Below are positions 47,646 to 57,134 of a DNA stretch of 64,000 bases, one piece after another. A model generated the notes under the pieces. The model had not been told where the DNA came from. It worked only from the letters and a program-made list of their open reading frames with translations, and searched no databases. Within the stretch, counting starts at the first letter, position 1, and every line of letters starts with the position of its first letter. Made by a program: the position numbers and the translations under genes. Origin of the DNA: Variovorax paradoxus B4 (lineage in GTDB: Bacteria > Pseudomonadota > Gammaproteobacteria > Burkholderiales > Burkholderiaceae_C); the NCBI RefSeq assembly GCF_000463015.1, contig NC_022247.1, positions 1,426,001 to 1,490,000 on the forward strand, given 5' to 3'.

Positions 47646-50048
47646 ATGACCTATTCGCTCAATACACTTCAATCTTCTTCTGCCGCCGAGGGGCAACCCG
47701 TGCGCATGCGCGCCATGCGCTTCGCCCATGAAATCACGCTGATCGCGGGCTTTGCGGGGCTCCTGTTCTGGCTGCTGGCCATGCTGAGCTTCACGCCCTC
47801 CGATGCGGCCTGGTCGACCTCCGGTACCGGGGGCGAGATCAAGAACTGGGGCGGCCGCATCGGTGCCTGGCTGGCCGACGGCAGCTATTTTCTGGCGGGT
47901 TATTCGGTGTGGTGGTGCCTCGCGGCGGGCCTGCGGGCATGGCTCTCGTCGCTCGCCAACTGGCTGCGCGGCGGCGAGGCCGCGCCGGCCGAGCAACCGG
48001 TGCGCGGCCGTTTCAACCGCAGCCGCATGGCTTTCTGGTTCGGCCTCGTGCTGCTGCTGTGCGCGAGCACCGTGCTCGAGTGGTCGCGCCTGTACCGGCT
48101 GGAATTCCACCTGCCCGGTTCGGGCGGCGGCGTGCTGGGCTATCTGGTGGGCCCCGCAAGCGTGCGCTGGATGGGCTTTACCGGGTCGGCGCTGGTGGCC
48201 ATTGCCGCCGGCGTGATCGGCTCGGCGCTGGTGTTTCGTTTCTCCTGGAGCCAGATCGCCGAACGCATCGGCGCGCGGGCCTATTCGCTGTTCGAGTCGC
48301 GCCGCGAAAAGCGCGAGATGGCGGCCGACATCGCAATGGGCAAGCAGGCCGCTCGCGAGCGCGCGGAGGCCGAAGACCTGCCGTTCTCTCGTGGAACGGG
48401 CGGCGGCAGCGAGCCGGCGAGTGCCGATGGCGACGAAGAACTGCGCATCGAACCGCGCCCGAAGCGCCGCGCGGCATCGCCGCCGGTGCAGATCGAGCCC
48501 GCGATGACCGAGGTGCCCCGCAGCGACCGCGTCGTCAAGGAGCGCCAGAAGCCGCTCTTCAAGGAGCTGCCCGACAGCAAGCTGCCGCAGGTCGACCTGC
48601 TCGACGCCGCGCAGGCGCGCCAGGAAACGGTGTCGGCCGACACGCTCGAGATGACCTCGCGCATGATCGAGAAGAAGCTGAAGGATTTCGGCGTCGAGGT
48701 CCGCGTCGTGCTGGCTTCGCCGGGGCCGGTGATCACGCGCTACGAGATCGAGCCGGCCACGGGCGTCAAGGGCTCGCAGATCGTCGGCCTGGCCAAGGAC
48801 CTTGCGCGCTCGCTCTCGCTGGTGTCGATCCGCGTGGTCGAAACCATCCCGGGCAAGAACTACATGGCGCTCGAGCTGCCCAACGCCAAGCGCCAGTCGA
48901 TCAAGCTCAGCGAAATCCTCGGCTCGCAGGTCTACAACGAGGGCAGGTCGTTCCTGACGATGGGCCTGGGCAAGGACATCATCGGCAACCCCGTGGTGGC
49001 CGACCTCGCGAAGATGCCGCACGTGCTGGTGGCCGGTACCACCGGCTCGGGCAAGTCGGTCGGCATCAACGCGATGATTCTCTCGCTGCTCTACAAGGCC
49101 GAAGCACGCGACGTCCGCCTGCTCATGATCGACCCGAAGATGCTCGAAATGTCGGTCTACGAAGGCATTCCGCACCTGCTGGCGCCCGTGGTCACCGACA
49201 TGCGGCAGGCCGCGCACGGCCTGAACTGGTGCGTGGCCGAGATGGAGCGCCGCTACAAGCTCATGAGCAAGCTGGGCGTGCGCAACCTGGCCGGCTACAA
49301 CACCAAGATCGACGAAGCCAAGGCGCGCGAGGAGTTCATCTACAACCCCTTCAGCCTCACGCCCGACGATCCCGAGCCGCTCAAGCGCGAGCCGCACATC
49401 GTGGTCGTGATCGACGAGCTCGCCGACCTGATGATGGTGGTCGGCAAGAAGATCGAAGAGCTCATCGCCCGCCTCGCGCAGAAGGCGCGCGCCGCCGGCA
49501 TCCACCTGATTCTTGCCACGCAGCGGCCCAGCGTCGACGTGATCACCGGCCTCATCAAGGCCAACATTCCCACGCGCATCGCGTTCCAGGTGTCGAGCAA
49601 GATCGACAGCCGCACCATCCTCGACCAGATGGGTGCCGAGGCGCTGCTCGGGATGGGCGACATGCTCTACATGCCCAGCGGCACCGGCCTGCCGATCCGC
49701 GTGCACGGCGCATTCGTGAGCGACGAGGAAGTGCACCGCGTGGTGGCCTACCTCAAGAGCCAGGGCGAGCCCGACTACATCGAAGGCGTGCTCGAAGGCG
49801 GCACGGTCGACGGCGACGGCGACATGCTGGGCGAGGGCGGCGATGCCGAGAAGGACCCGATGTACGACCAGGCGGTCGAGGTGGTGCTCAAGAACCGCAA
49901 GGCCAGCATCTCGCTGGTGCAGCGCCACCTGAAGATCGGCTACAACCGCGCGGCGCGGCTGGTGGAAGACATGGAGAAGGCCGGCCTGGTCAGCGCCATG
50001 AGCGGCAGCGGCCAGCGCGAGATCCTGGTGCCGGCGCGCGCCGAATAA
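47646..50048 (+). CDS. ftsK: DNA translocase FtsK
   Basis: 800 residues from the ATG at 47646. Four N-terminal membrane segments (about 20-190), a linker of about 150 residues rich in charged residues, then the motor with Walker [15 protein letters not shown] (about 464-477), Walker [18 protein letters not shown], RecA-like [20 protein letters not shown], and a C-terminal winged-helix gamma domain ([20 protein letters not shown]) that reads KOPS. It coordinates septum formation and chromosome dimer resolution. The linker is short compared with E. coli FtsK. Confidence 0.97.
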   Translation: MTYSLNTLQSSSAAEGQPVRMRAMRFAHEITLIAGFAGLLFWLLAMLSFTPSDAAWSTSGTGGEIKNWGGRIGAWLADGSYFLAGYSVWWCLAAGLRAWLSSLANWLRGGEAAPAEQPVRGRFNRSRMAFWFGLVLLLCASTVLEWSRLYRLEFHLPGSGGGVLGYLVGPASVRWMGFTGSALVAIAAGVIGSALVFRFSWSQIAERIGARAYSLFESRREKREMAADIAMGKQAARERAEAEDLPFSRGTGGGSEPASADGDEELRIEPRPKRRAASPPVQIEPAMTEVPRSDRVVKERQKPLFKELPDSKLPQVDLLDAAQARQETVSADTLEMTSRMIEKKLKDFGVEVRVVLASPGPVITRYEIEPATGVKGSQIVGLAKDLARSLSLVSIRVVETIPGKNYMALELPNAKRQSIKLSEILGSQVYNEGRSFLTMGLGKDIIGNPVVADLAKMPHVLVAGTTGSGKSVGINAMILSLLYKAEARDVRLLMIDPKMLEMSVYEGIPHLLAPVVTDMRQAAHGLNWCVAEMERRYKLMSKLGVRNLAGYNTKIDEAKAREEFIYNPFSLTPDDPEPLKREPHIVVVIDELADLMMVVGKKIEELIARLAQKARAAGIHLILATQRPSVDVITGLIKANIPTRIAFQVSSKIDSRTILDQMGAEALLGMGDMLYMPSGTGLPIRVHGAFVSDEEVHRVVAYLKSQGEPDYIEGVLEGGTVDGDGDMLGEGGDAEKDPMYDQAVEVVLKNRKASISLVQRHLKIGYNRAARLVEDMEKAGLVSAMSGSGQREILVPARAE

Positions 50049-50200
50049 CCGGCAAATACCTGCGGACCCCGGCGTTACGCACTGACAGCCACTTTGCAAA
50101 AGCTGCAATAACGTTGCAAAACTTCATGAAGCCCCACGCATGGCGCAACGCGCAGCGGGGTATGGTCATGTCAACGTCATCGCTTCCCGAGGAACCCCAA

Positions 50201-50833
50201 TTGAAAATTCGCCATTGGCTGTTGATCGGCCTCCTCTGTTCCGCCAATGCCTGGGCCGGCGGCCTTGAAAGCCTCGAGACCTTCGTGAAGACGGTCAAGT
50301 CGGGCCGTGCCGAGTTCACGCAGACCGTCACGGCGCCGCCGCGCGAAGGGCAGGCCGGCCGCACCAAGACCTCGACCGGCACCTTCGAATTCCAGCGGCC
50401 CGGCAGATTCAAGTTCGACTACCAGAAGCCCTTCGCCCAGAGCATCGTGGCCGACGGCAAGACGCTGTGGCTCTACGATGCCGACCTGAATCAGGTCACG
50501 CAGCGCGCCCAGTCGCAGGCACTGGGCTCCACGCCCGCCGCGCTGATTGCCGCGGCACCCGACCTGCGCGCGCTGCAGGCCGACTTCACGCTCGAGGCCG
50601 CGCCCGAGCGCGACGGCCTCCAGTGGGTCAAGGCCACGCCGAAGAACAAGGACGGCCAGTTGCAGAATGTGCAGGTCGGCTTCCAGGGCGACGCGCTCGC
50701 GGCGCTCGAGATCCTCGACAGCTTCGGGCAGCGCTCGGTGCTCAAGTTCAGCAAGGTCGAAGTGAATCCGGCGCTCCCTGCCAACGTGTTCGACTTCAAG
50801 GCACCCGCCGGCGCCGACGTCATCAAGCAATAG
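50201..50833 (+). CDS. lolA: outer-membrane lipoprotein carrier protein LolA
   Basis: 210 residues from a TTG at 50201, with GAGGA 7 bp upstream; this gives a clean signal peptide MKIRHWLLIGLLCSANAWA. ATGs at 50126, 50162 and 50168 would add residues before the signal. The mature part has the LolA pattern: AEFTQTVTAPPREGQ, TGTFEFQRPGRFKFDYQKPF, ADGKTLWLYDADLNQVTQR. It carries lipoproteins across the periplasm to LolB. It follows ftsK and precedes rarA by 20 bp. Confidence 0.93.
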   Translation: MKIRHWLLIGLLCSANAWAGGLESLETFVKTVKSGRAEFTQTVTAPPREGQAGRTKTSTGTFEFQRPGRFKFDYQKPFAQSIVADGKTLWLYDADLNQVTQRAQSQALGSTPAALIAAAPDLRALQADFTLEAAPERDGLQWVKATPKNKDGQLQNVQVGFQGDALAALEILDSFGQRSVLKFSKVEVNPALPANVFDFKAPAGADVIKQ

Positions 50834-50853
50834 CAGCAATCAGACAAGCAGGT

Positions 50854-52146
50854 TTGGCCACCAGTTCGCATCAACCCCTTGCCGAGCGCCTGCGTCCGAA
50901 GACGCTCGGCGAGGTCATTGGCCAGCAGCACCTGCTGGGGCCGGGCATGCCGCTGCGCATCGCCTTCGAATCGGGACAGCCGCATTCGTGCATTCTCTGG
51001 GGGCCGCCCGGCACCGGCAAGACGACCATTGCGCGGCTGATGGCGGATGCCTTCGATGCGCAGTTCCTCAGCATCAGCGCCGTGCTCGGCGGCGTCAAGG
51101 ACATCCGCGATGCGGTCGAACGCGCCACGGCCGCGCGCGACGGCCTGGAGCAGCGGCGCACGATCGTCTTCGTCGACGAGGTGCACCGGTTCAACAAGAG
51201 CCAGCAGGACGCGTTCCTGCCGCATGTGGAATCGGGGCTGTTCACCTTCATCGGCGCCACCACCGAGAACCCGTCGTTCGAGGTCAACTCGGCCCTGCTT
51301 TCGCGCGCGGCGGTGTACGTGCTGCAACCGCTCACGGAGGGCGATCTCCAGCAGATCGTCGCCAAGGCGCAAGCCATCCAGGCCGTTCCGGGCATCGAGG
51401 ATGCGGCCATCGACCGGCTCGTCGCCTATGCAGACGGCGATGCGCGGCGCCTGCTCAACACGCTCGAGACGCTGGCCGTGGCGGCCCGCGCCGAGAAGCT
51501 CGGCAACATCACCGACGAATGGCTGCTGCGCGTGCTCGGGGAGCGCATGCGTCGCTACGACAAGGGCGGCGAGCAGTTCTACGACACCATCAGCGCGCTG
51601 CACAAGTCGGTGCGCGGCAGCGACCCCGACGCCTCGCTCTACTGGTTCGTGCGCATGCTCGACGGCGGCGCCGACCCGCGCTACATGGCGCGCCGGCTGG
51701 TGCGCATGGCCAGCGAGGACATCGGCTTGGCCGATCCGCGCGCGCTTCGGCTCGCGCTCGACGCTGCCGAGGTCTATGAGCGCCTCGGCACGCCCGAGGG
51801 CGAACTCGCGCTGGCCGAGTGCGTGGTCTACCTGGCGATGGCTCCCAAGTCGAACGCCGTCTACGCCGCCTACAACGCCGTGCGCGCGCTCATCAAGAAG
51901 GACAGCACGCGTCCCGTGCCGATGCATTTGCGAAACGCACCCACCAAGCTCATGAAGGACCTCGACTACGGCAAGGGGTACCGGTATGCGCACGACGAGG
52001 AGGGCGGCTTTGCCGCGGGCGAGCGCTACCTGCCCGATGGCCTCGAGGGCCAGGTTTTCTACCAGCCCGTCGAGCGCGGGCTCGAAATCCGCATCGCGGA
52101 AAAACTGCGCGAACTCCGCCGGCTCAACAGCCAGCGCGAGGAGTGA
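50854..52146 (+). CDS. rarA: replication-associated recombination ATPase RarA (MgsA)
   Basis: 430 residues from a TTG at 50854, needed to keep the conserved PLAERLRPKTLGEVIGQQHL; the next ATG is after it. Walker A GPPGTGKTT (about 50-58), Walker B FVDEVHRFNKSQQDAFLPHV, arginine-finger region FIGATTENPSFEVNSALLSR, and the C-terminal MgsA tetramer domain (RRYDKGGEQFYDTISALHKS; LDYGKGYRYAHDE). It acts at stalled replication forks. Coupled to lolA at a 20-bp gap. Confidence 0.95.
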   Translation: MATSSHQPLAERLRPKTLGEVIGQQHLLGPGMPLRIAFESGQPHSCILWGPPGTGKTTIARLMADAFDAQFLSISAVLGGVKDIRDAVERATAARDGLEQRRTIVFVDEVHRFNKSQQDAFLPHVESGLFTFIGATTENPSFEVNSALLSRAAVYVLQPLTEGDLQQIVAKAQAIQAVPGIEDAAIDRLVAYADGDARRLLNTLETLAVAARAEKLGNITDEWLLRVLGERMRRYDKGGEQFYDTISALHKSVRGSDPDASLYWFVRMLDGGADPRYMARRLVRMASEDIGLADPRALRLALDAAEVYERLGTPEGELALAECVVYLAMAPKSNAVYAAYNAVRALIKKDSTRPVPMHLRNAPTKLMKDLDYGKGYRYAHDEEGGFAAGERYLPDGLEGQVFYQPVERGLEIRIAEKLRELRRLNSQREE

Positions 52147-52168
52147 GACGCCTTTTCACCATGCGCGT

Positions 52169-52205
52169 ACGCCATGCATGAGTTCACTCGCATACAGCAT
52201 GGCGT
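52169..52205. repeat. inverted repeat after rarA
   Basis: Perfect 9-bp arms ACGCCATGC (52169-52177) and GCATGGCGT (52197-52205) with a 19-nt loop. There is no T run, so it is not a standard terminator; it may still end rarA messages or serve as a binding site. Confidence 0.5.
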
Positions 52206-52255
52206 GAGCGGGTAAACCCCGGGCAAGGCGCACCAAATCGGCGCTGGTGGGTGCT

Positions 52256-52305
52256 TACAATCCCGCCCACAAATCAGCCAGCGGCACATGTTGGCTGGTT
52301 TTTTT
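52256..52305 (+). promoter_or_regulatory. possible livH promoter with early terminator hairpin
   Basis: A TACAAT-like -10 (52256-52261) is followed 14 bp later by a stem CAGCCA / TGGCTG (52275-52280 and 52292-52297) and a run of eight T ending at 52305, still 81 bp before livH. If the -10 is real the hairpin sits in the leader and could attenuate the liv operon; otherwise it is the rarA terminator. The 240-bp gap holds no gene. Confidence 0.45.
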
Positions 52306-52386
52306 GCTTATCAAGCCAAGGCGCCAAACCGGTGCCAAGGTGGGTGAACAGCACCCCCCAACGGTGCAACAAATAGGGAACGCGTT

Positions 52387-53316
52387 ATGGAAATATTGCT
52401 GCAGCAGATCATCAACGGTCTGGTCCTGGGCAGCATGTATGCCTTGATAGCCTTGGGCTACACCATGGTGTACGGCATCATCAATCTGATCAATTTTGCG
52501 CACGGCGAAGTGCTGATGGTGGGGGCGCTCACGAGCTGGACCATCATCGGCCTCATGAAGGAATCCATGCCCGGCACACCCGGCTGGCTGGTCCTCATCA
52601 TCGCGCTGATCATCGCCTGCATCGTTGCAGCCACGCTCAACTTCGTGATCGAGAAGGTCGCCTACCGGCCGCTTCGCAACAGCCCCAAGCTCGCGCCGCT
52701 CATCACGGCCATCGGCATGTCGATCCTGCTGCAGACGCTGGCCATGATCATCTGGAAGCCCACCAACAAGGCCTATCCCAACCTGCTGTCGACCACGCCC
52801 ATCGAAGTGGCCGGCGCGGTGATCTCGCCCACGCAGGTCATGATCCTGAGCGTCACGGCCTTTTCGCTCGTGGTGCTGATGTGGCTGGTCAACTACACCA
52901 AGCTCGGCCGCGCGATGCGCGCCACCGCCGAGAATCCGCGCGTCGCGGCGCTCATGGGCATCCGGCCCGACATGGTCATCTCGGCCACCTTCATCATCGG
53001 TGCCGTGCTCGCGGCCATCGCGGGCGTCATGTACGCCTCCAACTACGGCATCGCGCAGCACGCGATGGGCTTCCTGCCCGGCCTCAAGGCCTTCACCGCC
53101 GCAGTGTTCGGCGGCATCGGCAACCTGGCCGGCGCGGTGGTCGGCGGCATCCTGCTCGGGCTGATCGAGGCCATCGGCTCCGGCTACATCGGTTCGATCA
53201 CGGGCGGCGTGCTCGGCAGCAACTACAGCGACATCTTCGCTTTCATCGTGTTGATCGTCATGCTCACGCTGCGGCCCTCGGGCCTGCTCGGTGAGCGCGT
53301 GGCGGATCGGGCCTGA
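52387..53316 (+). CDS. livH: branched-chain amino acid ABC permease LivH
   Basis: 309 residues, eight membrane segments: LLQQIINGLVLGSMYALIAL then GYTMVYGIINLINFAHGEV, the standard LivH start. It pairs with LivM to form the inner-membrane channel for amino acid uptake. First gene of livHMGF; the spacing to livM is 13 bp. No LivJ/K binding-protein gene is adjacent, so the receptor is encoded elsewhere or shared. Confidence 0.95.
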   Translation: MEILLQQIINGLVLGSMYALIALGYTMVYGIINLINFAHGEVLMVGALTSWTIIGLMKESMPGTPGWLVLIIALIIACIVAATLNFVIEKVAYRPLRNSPKLAPLITAIGMSILLQTLAMIIWKPTNKAYPNLLSTTPIEVAGAVISPTQVMILSVTAFSLVVLMWLVNYTKLGRAMRATAENPRVAALMGIRPDMVISATFIIGAVLAAIAGVMYASNYGIAQHAMGFLPGLKAFTAAVFGGIGNLAGAVVGGILLGLIEAIGSGYIGSITGGVLGSNYSDIFAFIVLIVMLTLRPSGLLGERVADRA

Positions 53317-53329
53317 GGAGCAGCACACC

Positions 53330-54529
53330 ATGAAAAACAGCAAGAACCTCGCTCTCTACGTTCTCGGCGTCGTCGCCGTGCTCGCGCTGCCGATCTTCCT
53401 GCAGAGCCAGGGCAACGCCTGGGTGCGCATCGCCGACATCGCACTGCTCTACGTGATGCTCTCGCTCGGCCTGAACATCGTCGTCGGCTACGCCGGCCTG
53501 CTCGACCTGGGCTACGTCGCCTTCTTTGCCGTGGGGGCCTACCTCTTCGCGCTGATGGGCTCCTCGCACTTGTCAGACACCTTCCCGTGGTTCAAGGCCA
53601 TGTTCCCGAACGGGCTGCACACCTCGCTGCTCATCGTGATACCGCTGGCGCTGGTGGTGGCCGGGGTGCTGGGCGTGATGCTCGGGGCGCCCACGCTCAA
53701 GCTGCGCGGCGACTACCTGGCCATCGTGACGCTCGGCTTCGGCGAGATCATCCGGGTGTTCCTGAACAACCTCGACCAGCCGATCAACATCACCAACGGG
53801 CCCAAGGGCATCACCGCCATCGACTCCATCAAGTTCTGGGGGCTCGACCTCGGCAAGGCATGGAAGTTCGACAGCTTCACGATCTCGTCGGTCACGCTCT
53901 ACTACTACCTGTTCCTTGCGCTGGTGGTCGCCACGATCATCATCTCGCACCGCCTGCAGATTTCGCGCATCGGGCGCGCCTGGATGGCCATCCGCGAGGA
54001 TGAGATCGCCGCCAAGGCCATGGGCATCAACACCCGCAACATGAAGCTCTTGGCCTTCGGCATGGGTGCCAGTTTCGGCGGCGTGTCGGGCGCCATGTTC
54101 GCGGCCTTCCAGGGCTTCGTCTCGCCCGAGTCGTTCAGCCTCATGGAGTCGGTGATGATCGTCGCCATGGTCGTGCTGGGCGGCATCGGCCACCTGCCGG
54201 GCGTGATTCTCGGCGCCGTGCTGCTGGCCGCCTTGCCCGAGGTGCTGCGCTACGTGGCCGGGCCGCTGCAGGCCATGACCGACGGGCGCCTCGACGCGTC
54301 CATCCTGCGCCAGCTCTTCATCGCGCTGGCCATGATCGTCATCATGCTGGTGCGTCCGCGCGGCCTCTGGCCTTCGCCCGAGCATGGCAAGACATTGCAG
54401 CGCAAGGGGGCCGCCGCCCCCGGCGCACCGGTGGCACCCGGGTCGCTCCAGACCCATGCGCCGGGCATCGAGACGCCCGCCGACGAACTGCCGGGTGCGG
54501 CTTCGCGCCCCATGTCGATCAATCCGTGA
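53330..54529 (+). CDS. livM: branched-chain amino acid ABC permease LivM
   Basis: 399 residues from the ATG at 53330. The LivM core is clear: MLSLGLNIVVGYAGLLDLGY then VAFFAVGAYLFAL, LKLRGDYLAIVTLGFGEIIR, and the GRAWMAIREDEIAAKAMGIN loop. The C-terminal 40 residues are a proline- and alanine-rich tail unusual for the family (RKGAAAPGAPVAPGSLQTH). It joins LivH in the channel. Confidence 0.95.
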   Translation: MKNSKNLALYVLGVVAVLALPIFLQSQGNAWVRIADIALLYVMLSLGLNIVVGYAGLLDLGYVAFFAVGAYLFALMGSSHLSDTFPWFKAMFPNGLHTSLLIVIPLALVVAGVLGVMLGAPTLKLRGDYLAIVTLGFGEIIRVFLNNLDQPINITNGPKGITAIDSIKFWGLDLGKAWKFDSFTISSVTLYYYLFLALVVATIIISHRLQISRIGRAWMAIREDEIAAKAMGINTRNMKLLAFGMGASFGGVSGAMFAAFQGFVSPESFSLMESVMIVAMVVLGGIGHLPGVILGAVLLAALPEVLRYVAGPLQAMTDGRLDASILRQLFIALAMIVIMLVRPRGLWPSPEHGKTLQRKGAAAPGAPVAPGSLQTHAPGIETPADELPGAASRPMSINP

Positions 54530-54548
54530 GCCGAAGGAAGCCATCCAC

Positions 54549-55322
54549 ATGACGACAGACACCATCCTCGACGTTCGCGGAATCTCCAAGCGCTTCGGCG
54601 GCCTGCAAGCGCTTTCCGACGTCGGCATCACCATCAAGCGCGGCCAGGTCTATGGCCTGATCGGCCCCAACGGCGCCGGCAAGACCACGTTCTTCAACGT
54701 GATCACCGGGCTCTACACGCCCGACAGCGGCAGCTTCGAGCTCGCCGGCAAGCCCTACCAGCCGACGGCCGTGCACGAAGTGGCCAAGGCCGGCATTGCG
54801 CGCACCTTCCAGAACATCCGCCTGTTCTCCGAAATGACGGCGCTCGAGAACGTCATGGTGGGGCGCCACATCCGCACCCATTCGGGCGTGTTCGGGGCCA
54901 TCCTGCGCACCCCTTCATTCAAGGCCGAGGAAAGGGCCATTGCCGATCGCGCGCAGGAGCTGCTCGACTACGTGGGCATCGGCAAGTTCGCCGACTACAA
55001 GGCGCGCACGCTGTCGTACGGCGACCAGCGCCGGCTCGAAATTGCACGCGCGCTGGCCACCGACCCGCAGCTCATTGCCCTCGACGAGCCCGCTGCCGGC
55101 ATGAATACGACCGAGAAGGTGCTGCTGCGCGAACTGATCGACCGCATCCGCAAGGACGACCGCACCATCCTCATCATCGAACACGACGTCAAGCTCATCA
55201 TGGGCCTGTGCGACCGCGTCACCGTGCTCGACTACGGCAAGCAGATCGCCGAAGGCACGCCGTATGACGTGCAGAAGAACGAGAAGGTGATTGAGGCCTA
55301 CCTCGGCACCGGAGGACACTGA
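54549..55322 (+). CDS. livG: branched-chain amino acid ABC ATPase LivG
   Basis: 257 residues. Walker A GPNGAGKTTFFNVITGLYTP, Q-loop ARTFQNIRLFSEMTALENVM, signature LSYGDQRRLEIARALATDP, Walker B LIALDEPAAGMNTTE, and the H-loop IIEHDVKLIMGLCDRV. The LSYG signature, instead of LSGG, is the usual LivG form. It is spaced 19 bp from livM and adjacent to livF. Confidence 0.96.
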   Translation: MTTDTILDVRGISKRFGGLQALSDVGITIKRGQVYGLIGPNGAGKTTFFNVITGLYTPDSGSFELAGKPYQPTAVHEVAKAGIARTFQNIRLFSEMTALENVMVGRHIRTHSGVFGAILRTPSFKAEERAIADRAQELLDYVGIGKFADYKARTLSYGDQRRLEIARALATDPQLIALDEPAAGMNTTEKVLLRELIDRIRKDDRTILIIEHDVKLIMGLCDRVTVLDYGKQIAEGTPYDVQKNEKVIEAYLGTGGH

Positions 55323-55323
55323 A

Positions 55324-56121
55324 ATGGCGACGACGACAATGACGAGCGCAGAAGAAACAACAGCAACGGCAACTGCAACCCCGCCGAAGACCGCGGCCAA
55401 TGCCACTGGCAAGACGCTGCTCAAGGTCAGCGGACTGAAGGTCGGCTACGGCGGCATCCAGGCGGTGAAAGGCGTGGACTTCGAGGTTCACGAAGGCGAA
55501 CTGGTGTCGCTCATCGGCTCCAACGGCGCCGGCAAGACCACCACGATGAAGGCGATCACCGGCACGCTGCCGGCGGGCGCCGGCACCATCGAATTCCTGG
55601 GCCGCAACATCAAGGGCCGCGGTGCGTGGGACCTGGTGGGCGAGGGCCTCGTGATGGTGCCCGAAGGCCGCGGCGTCTTCACGCGCATGACCATCACCGA
55701 GAACCTGCAGATCGGCGCCTACATCCGCAAGGACAAGGCCGAGATCGCCAGCGACATGGAGCGCGTGTTCGTGACCTTCCCGCGCCTGCGCGAGCGCAAG
55801 GACCAGCTCGCGGGCACCATGTCGGGCGGAGAACAGCAGATGCTGGCCATGGGCCGTGCACTCATGGCGCGCCCCAAGGTGCTGTTGCTCGACGAGCCCA
55901 CCATGGGCCTGTCGCCCATCATGTGCGACAAGATCTTCGAGGTGGTGCAGACCGTGGCCGCACAGGGCGTGACCATCCTGCTGGTGGAACAGAACGCCAA
56001 TCGCGCGCTGCAGCTGGCCGACCGCGGCTACGTGATGGAGTCGGGGCTCATCACGATGACGGGCGATGCCAAGGAACTGCTGAGCGACCCGCGCGTGCGG
56101 GCCGCTTACCTGGGCGAATAG
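55324..56121 (+). CDS. livF: branched-chain amino acid ABC ATPase LivF, with N-terminal extension
   Basis: 265 residues. The ABC core is complete: SNGAGKTTTMKAITGTLPAG (Walker A), GRGVFTRMTITENLQIGAYI, MSGGEQQMLAMGRALMARP (signature) and VLLLDEPTMGLSPIM (Walker B). The first 30 or so residues are a Thr/Ala-rich tract (MATTTMTSAEETTATATATP) absent from typical LivF, which starts directly at a LKV-like strand. An alternative start inside the gene would remove it, but no ATG or strong ribosome site is there. Gene start lies one base after the livG stop. Confidence 0.93.
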   Translation: MATTTMTSAEETTATATATPPKTAANATGKTLLKVSGLKVGYGGIQAVKGVDFEVHEGELVSLIGSNGAGKTTTMKAITGTLPAGAGTIEFLGRNIKGRGAWDLVGEGLVMVPEGRGVFTRMTITENLQIGAYIRKDKAEIASDMERVFVTFPRLRERKDQLAGTMSGGEQQMLAMGRALMARPKVLLLDEPTMGLSPIMCDKIFEVVQTVAAQGVTILLVEQNANRALQLADRGYVMESGLITMTGDAKELLSDPRVRAAYLGE

Positions 56122-56131
56122 CCCTCGAGGA

Positions 56132-57106
56132 TCAGTCGACCCTGGCGCCGGTCGCCTTCACGACGGCTTCGTACTTGGAGAGTTCGCTCTTCATGAACGC
56201 GCCGAACTGCTCCGGCGAACTGGCCACCGGCTCGGCCAGCAGCGTGGCGAAGCGGGTCTTCGTTTCCGGTGCATTCAGCGCCGCCACGAAAGCCTGGTTG
56301 AGCTTCATGACCACGTCGTGCGGTGTGCCGGCAGGTGCCACCAGGCCCCACCAGGTGTCGATCGAGAAGCCCTTGAGGGTGTCGGCCACCGGCGGCACGT
56401 CGGGCATGGCGCTGCTGCGCTGCAAGGTCGTCACCGCAATGGCCTTGAGCTTGCCCGAGCGGATGTTCGGCGCCGCCGTTGCCAGGTTGTCGAAGTTGAA
56501 GTCGACCTGGCCCGAGAGCAGCGCCAGTTGCGCCGGATTGCCGCCGTTGTACGGAATGTGCAGCGCGAAGATGCCGGCCTGCTTCTTGAACAGCTCGCCC
56601 GCCAGATGGCCGGCGCTGCCGTTGCCGCCGCTGCCGTAGTTGAGCTTGGCGGGGTTGGCCTTGGCGTAGCGGATCAGGTCGGCCACGGTGTTGATCTTCA
56701 GGCGCTGCGCCGTCTCCGCGTTCATCACCAGCACGTTCGGTACGCGCACCATCTGCGTGATGGGCGCGAAGTCGGTTGCCGCGTTGAACGGAATCCTGCT
56801 GTAGAGCCACGGGTTCACCGCATGGGTGGCGGTGGCCGCAATGCCGATGGTGAGGCCGTCGGGTGCAGCCTTGGCCACGATGTCGGCGCCGATGTTCCCG
56901 CCCGCCCCGGGCTTGTTGTCGACGATGACCGGGCCCAGGGTGTCCTTCACGCGTTCGGCCAGCATGCGGGCGGTCACGTCGATGGGGCCGCCGGCGGCGT
57001 AGGGCACCACGAGGCGGATGGGGCGCTGCTGCTGGGCTGCGGCCTGGCCGGTGGCAAGCAGCGTGGCACTGGCGAGCAGCGCAAGGAGGAAGTGTCTCGT
57101 TTTCAT
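56132..57106 (-). CDS. Bug-family (TctC) periplasmic solute receptor (second)
   Basis: 324 residues. Signal peptide MKTRHFLLALLASATLLATG then QAAAQ, then the family opening RPIRLVVPYAAGGPIDVTAR and NKPGAGGNIGADIVAKAAPD. It is convergent with livF (10-bp gap) and lies 28 bp downstream of the ferredoxin-reductase gene on the same strand, so the two are cotranscribed. The ligand is unknown; no TctAB permease genes are adjacent, which is common for the large Bug expansions in Burkholderiales. Confidence 0.92.
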   Translation of the reverse strand: MKTRHFLLALLASATLLATGQAAAQQQRPIRLVVPYAAGGPIDVTARMLAERVKDTLGPVIVDNKPGAGGNIGADIVAKAAPDGLTIGIAATATHAVNPWLYSRIPFNAATDFAPITQMVRVPNVLVMNAETAQRLKINTVADLIRYAKANPAKLNYGSGGNGSAGHLAGELFKKQAGIFALHIPYNGGNPAQLALLSGQVDFNFDNLATAAPNIRSGKLKAIAVTTLQRSSAMPDVPPVADTLKGFSIDTWWGLVAPAGTPHDVVMKLNQAFVAALNAPETKTRFATLLAEPVASSPEQFGAFMKSELSKYEAVVKATGARVD

Positions 57107-57134
57107 TTTCCTGCGTCTCGGGAGGGGAATCGGA

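Noticed and set aside
47909..50200. Long plus-strand frame overlapping ftsK and running into lolA
   Set aside because: Only its last part (from 50201) is coding, as lolA. The rest is an alternative frame of ftsK with low-complexity composition.
52289..52348. Leader peptide starting ATGTTGGCTGGT in the liv leader
   Set aside because: No run of Leu, Ile or Val codons and no Shine-Dalgarno sequence; the frame lies in the terminator stem.
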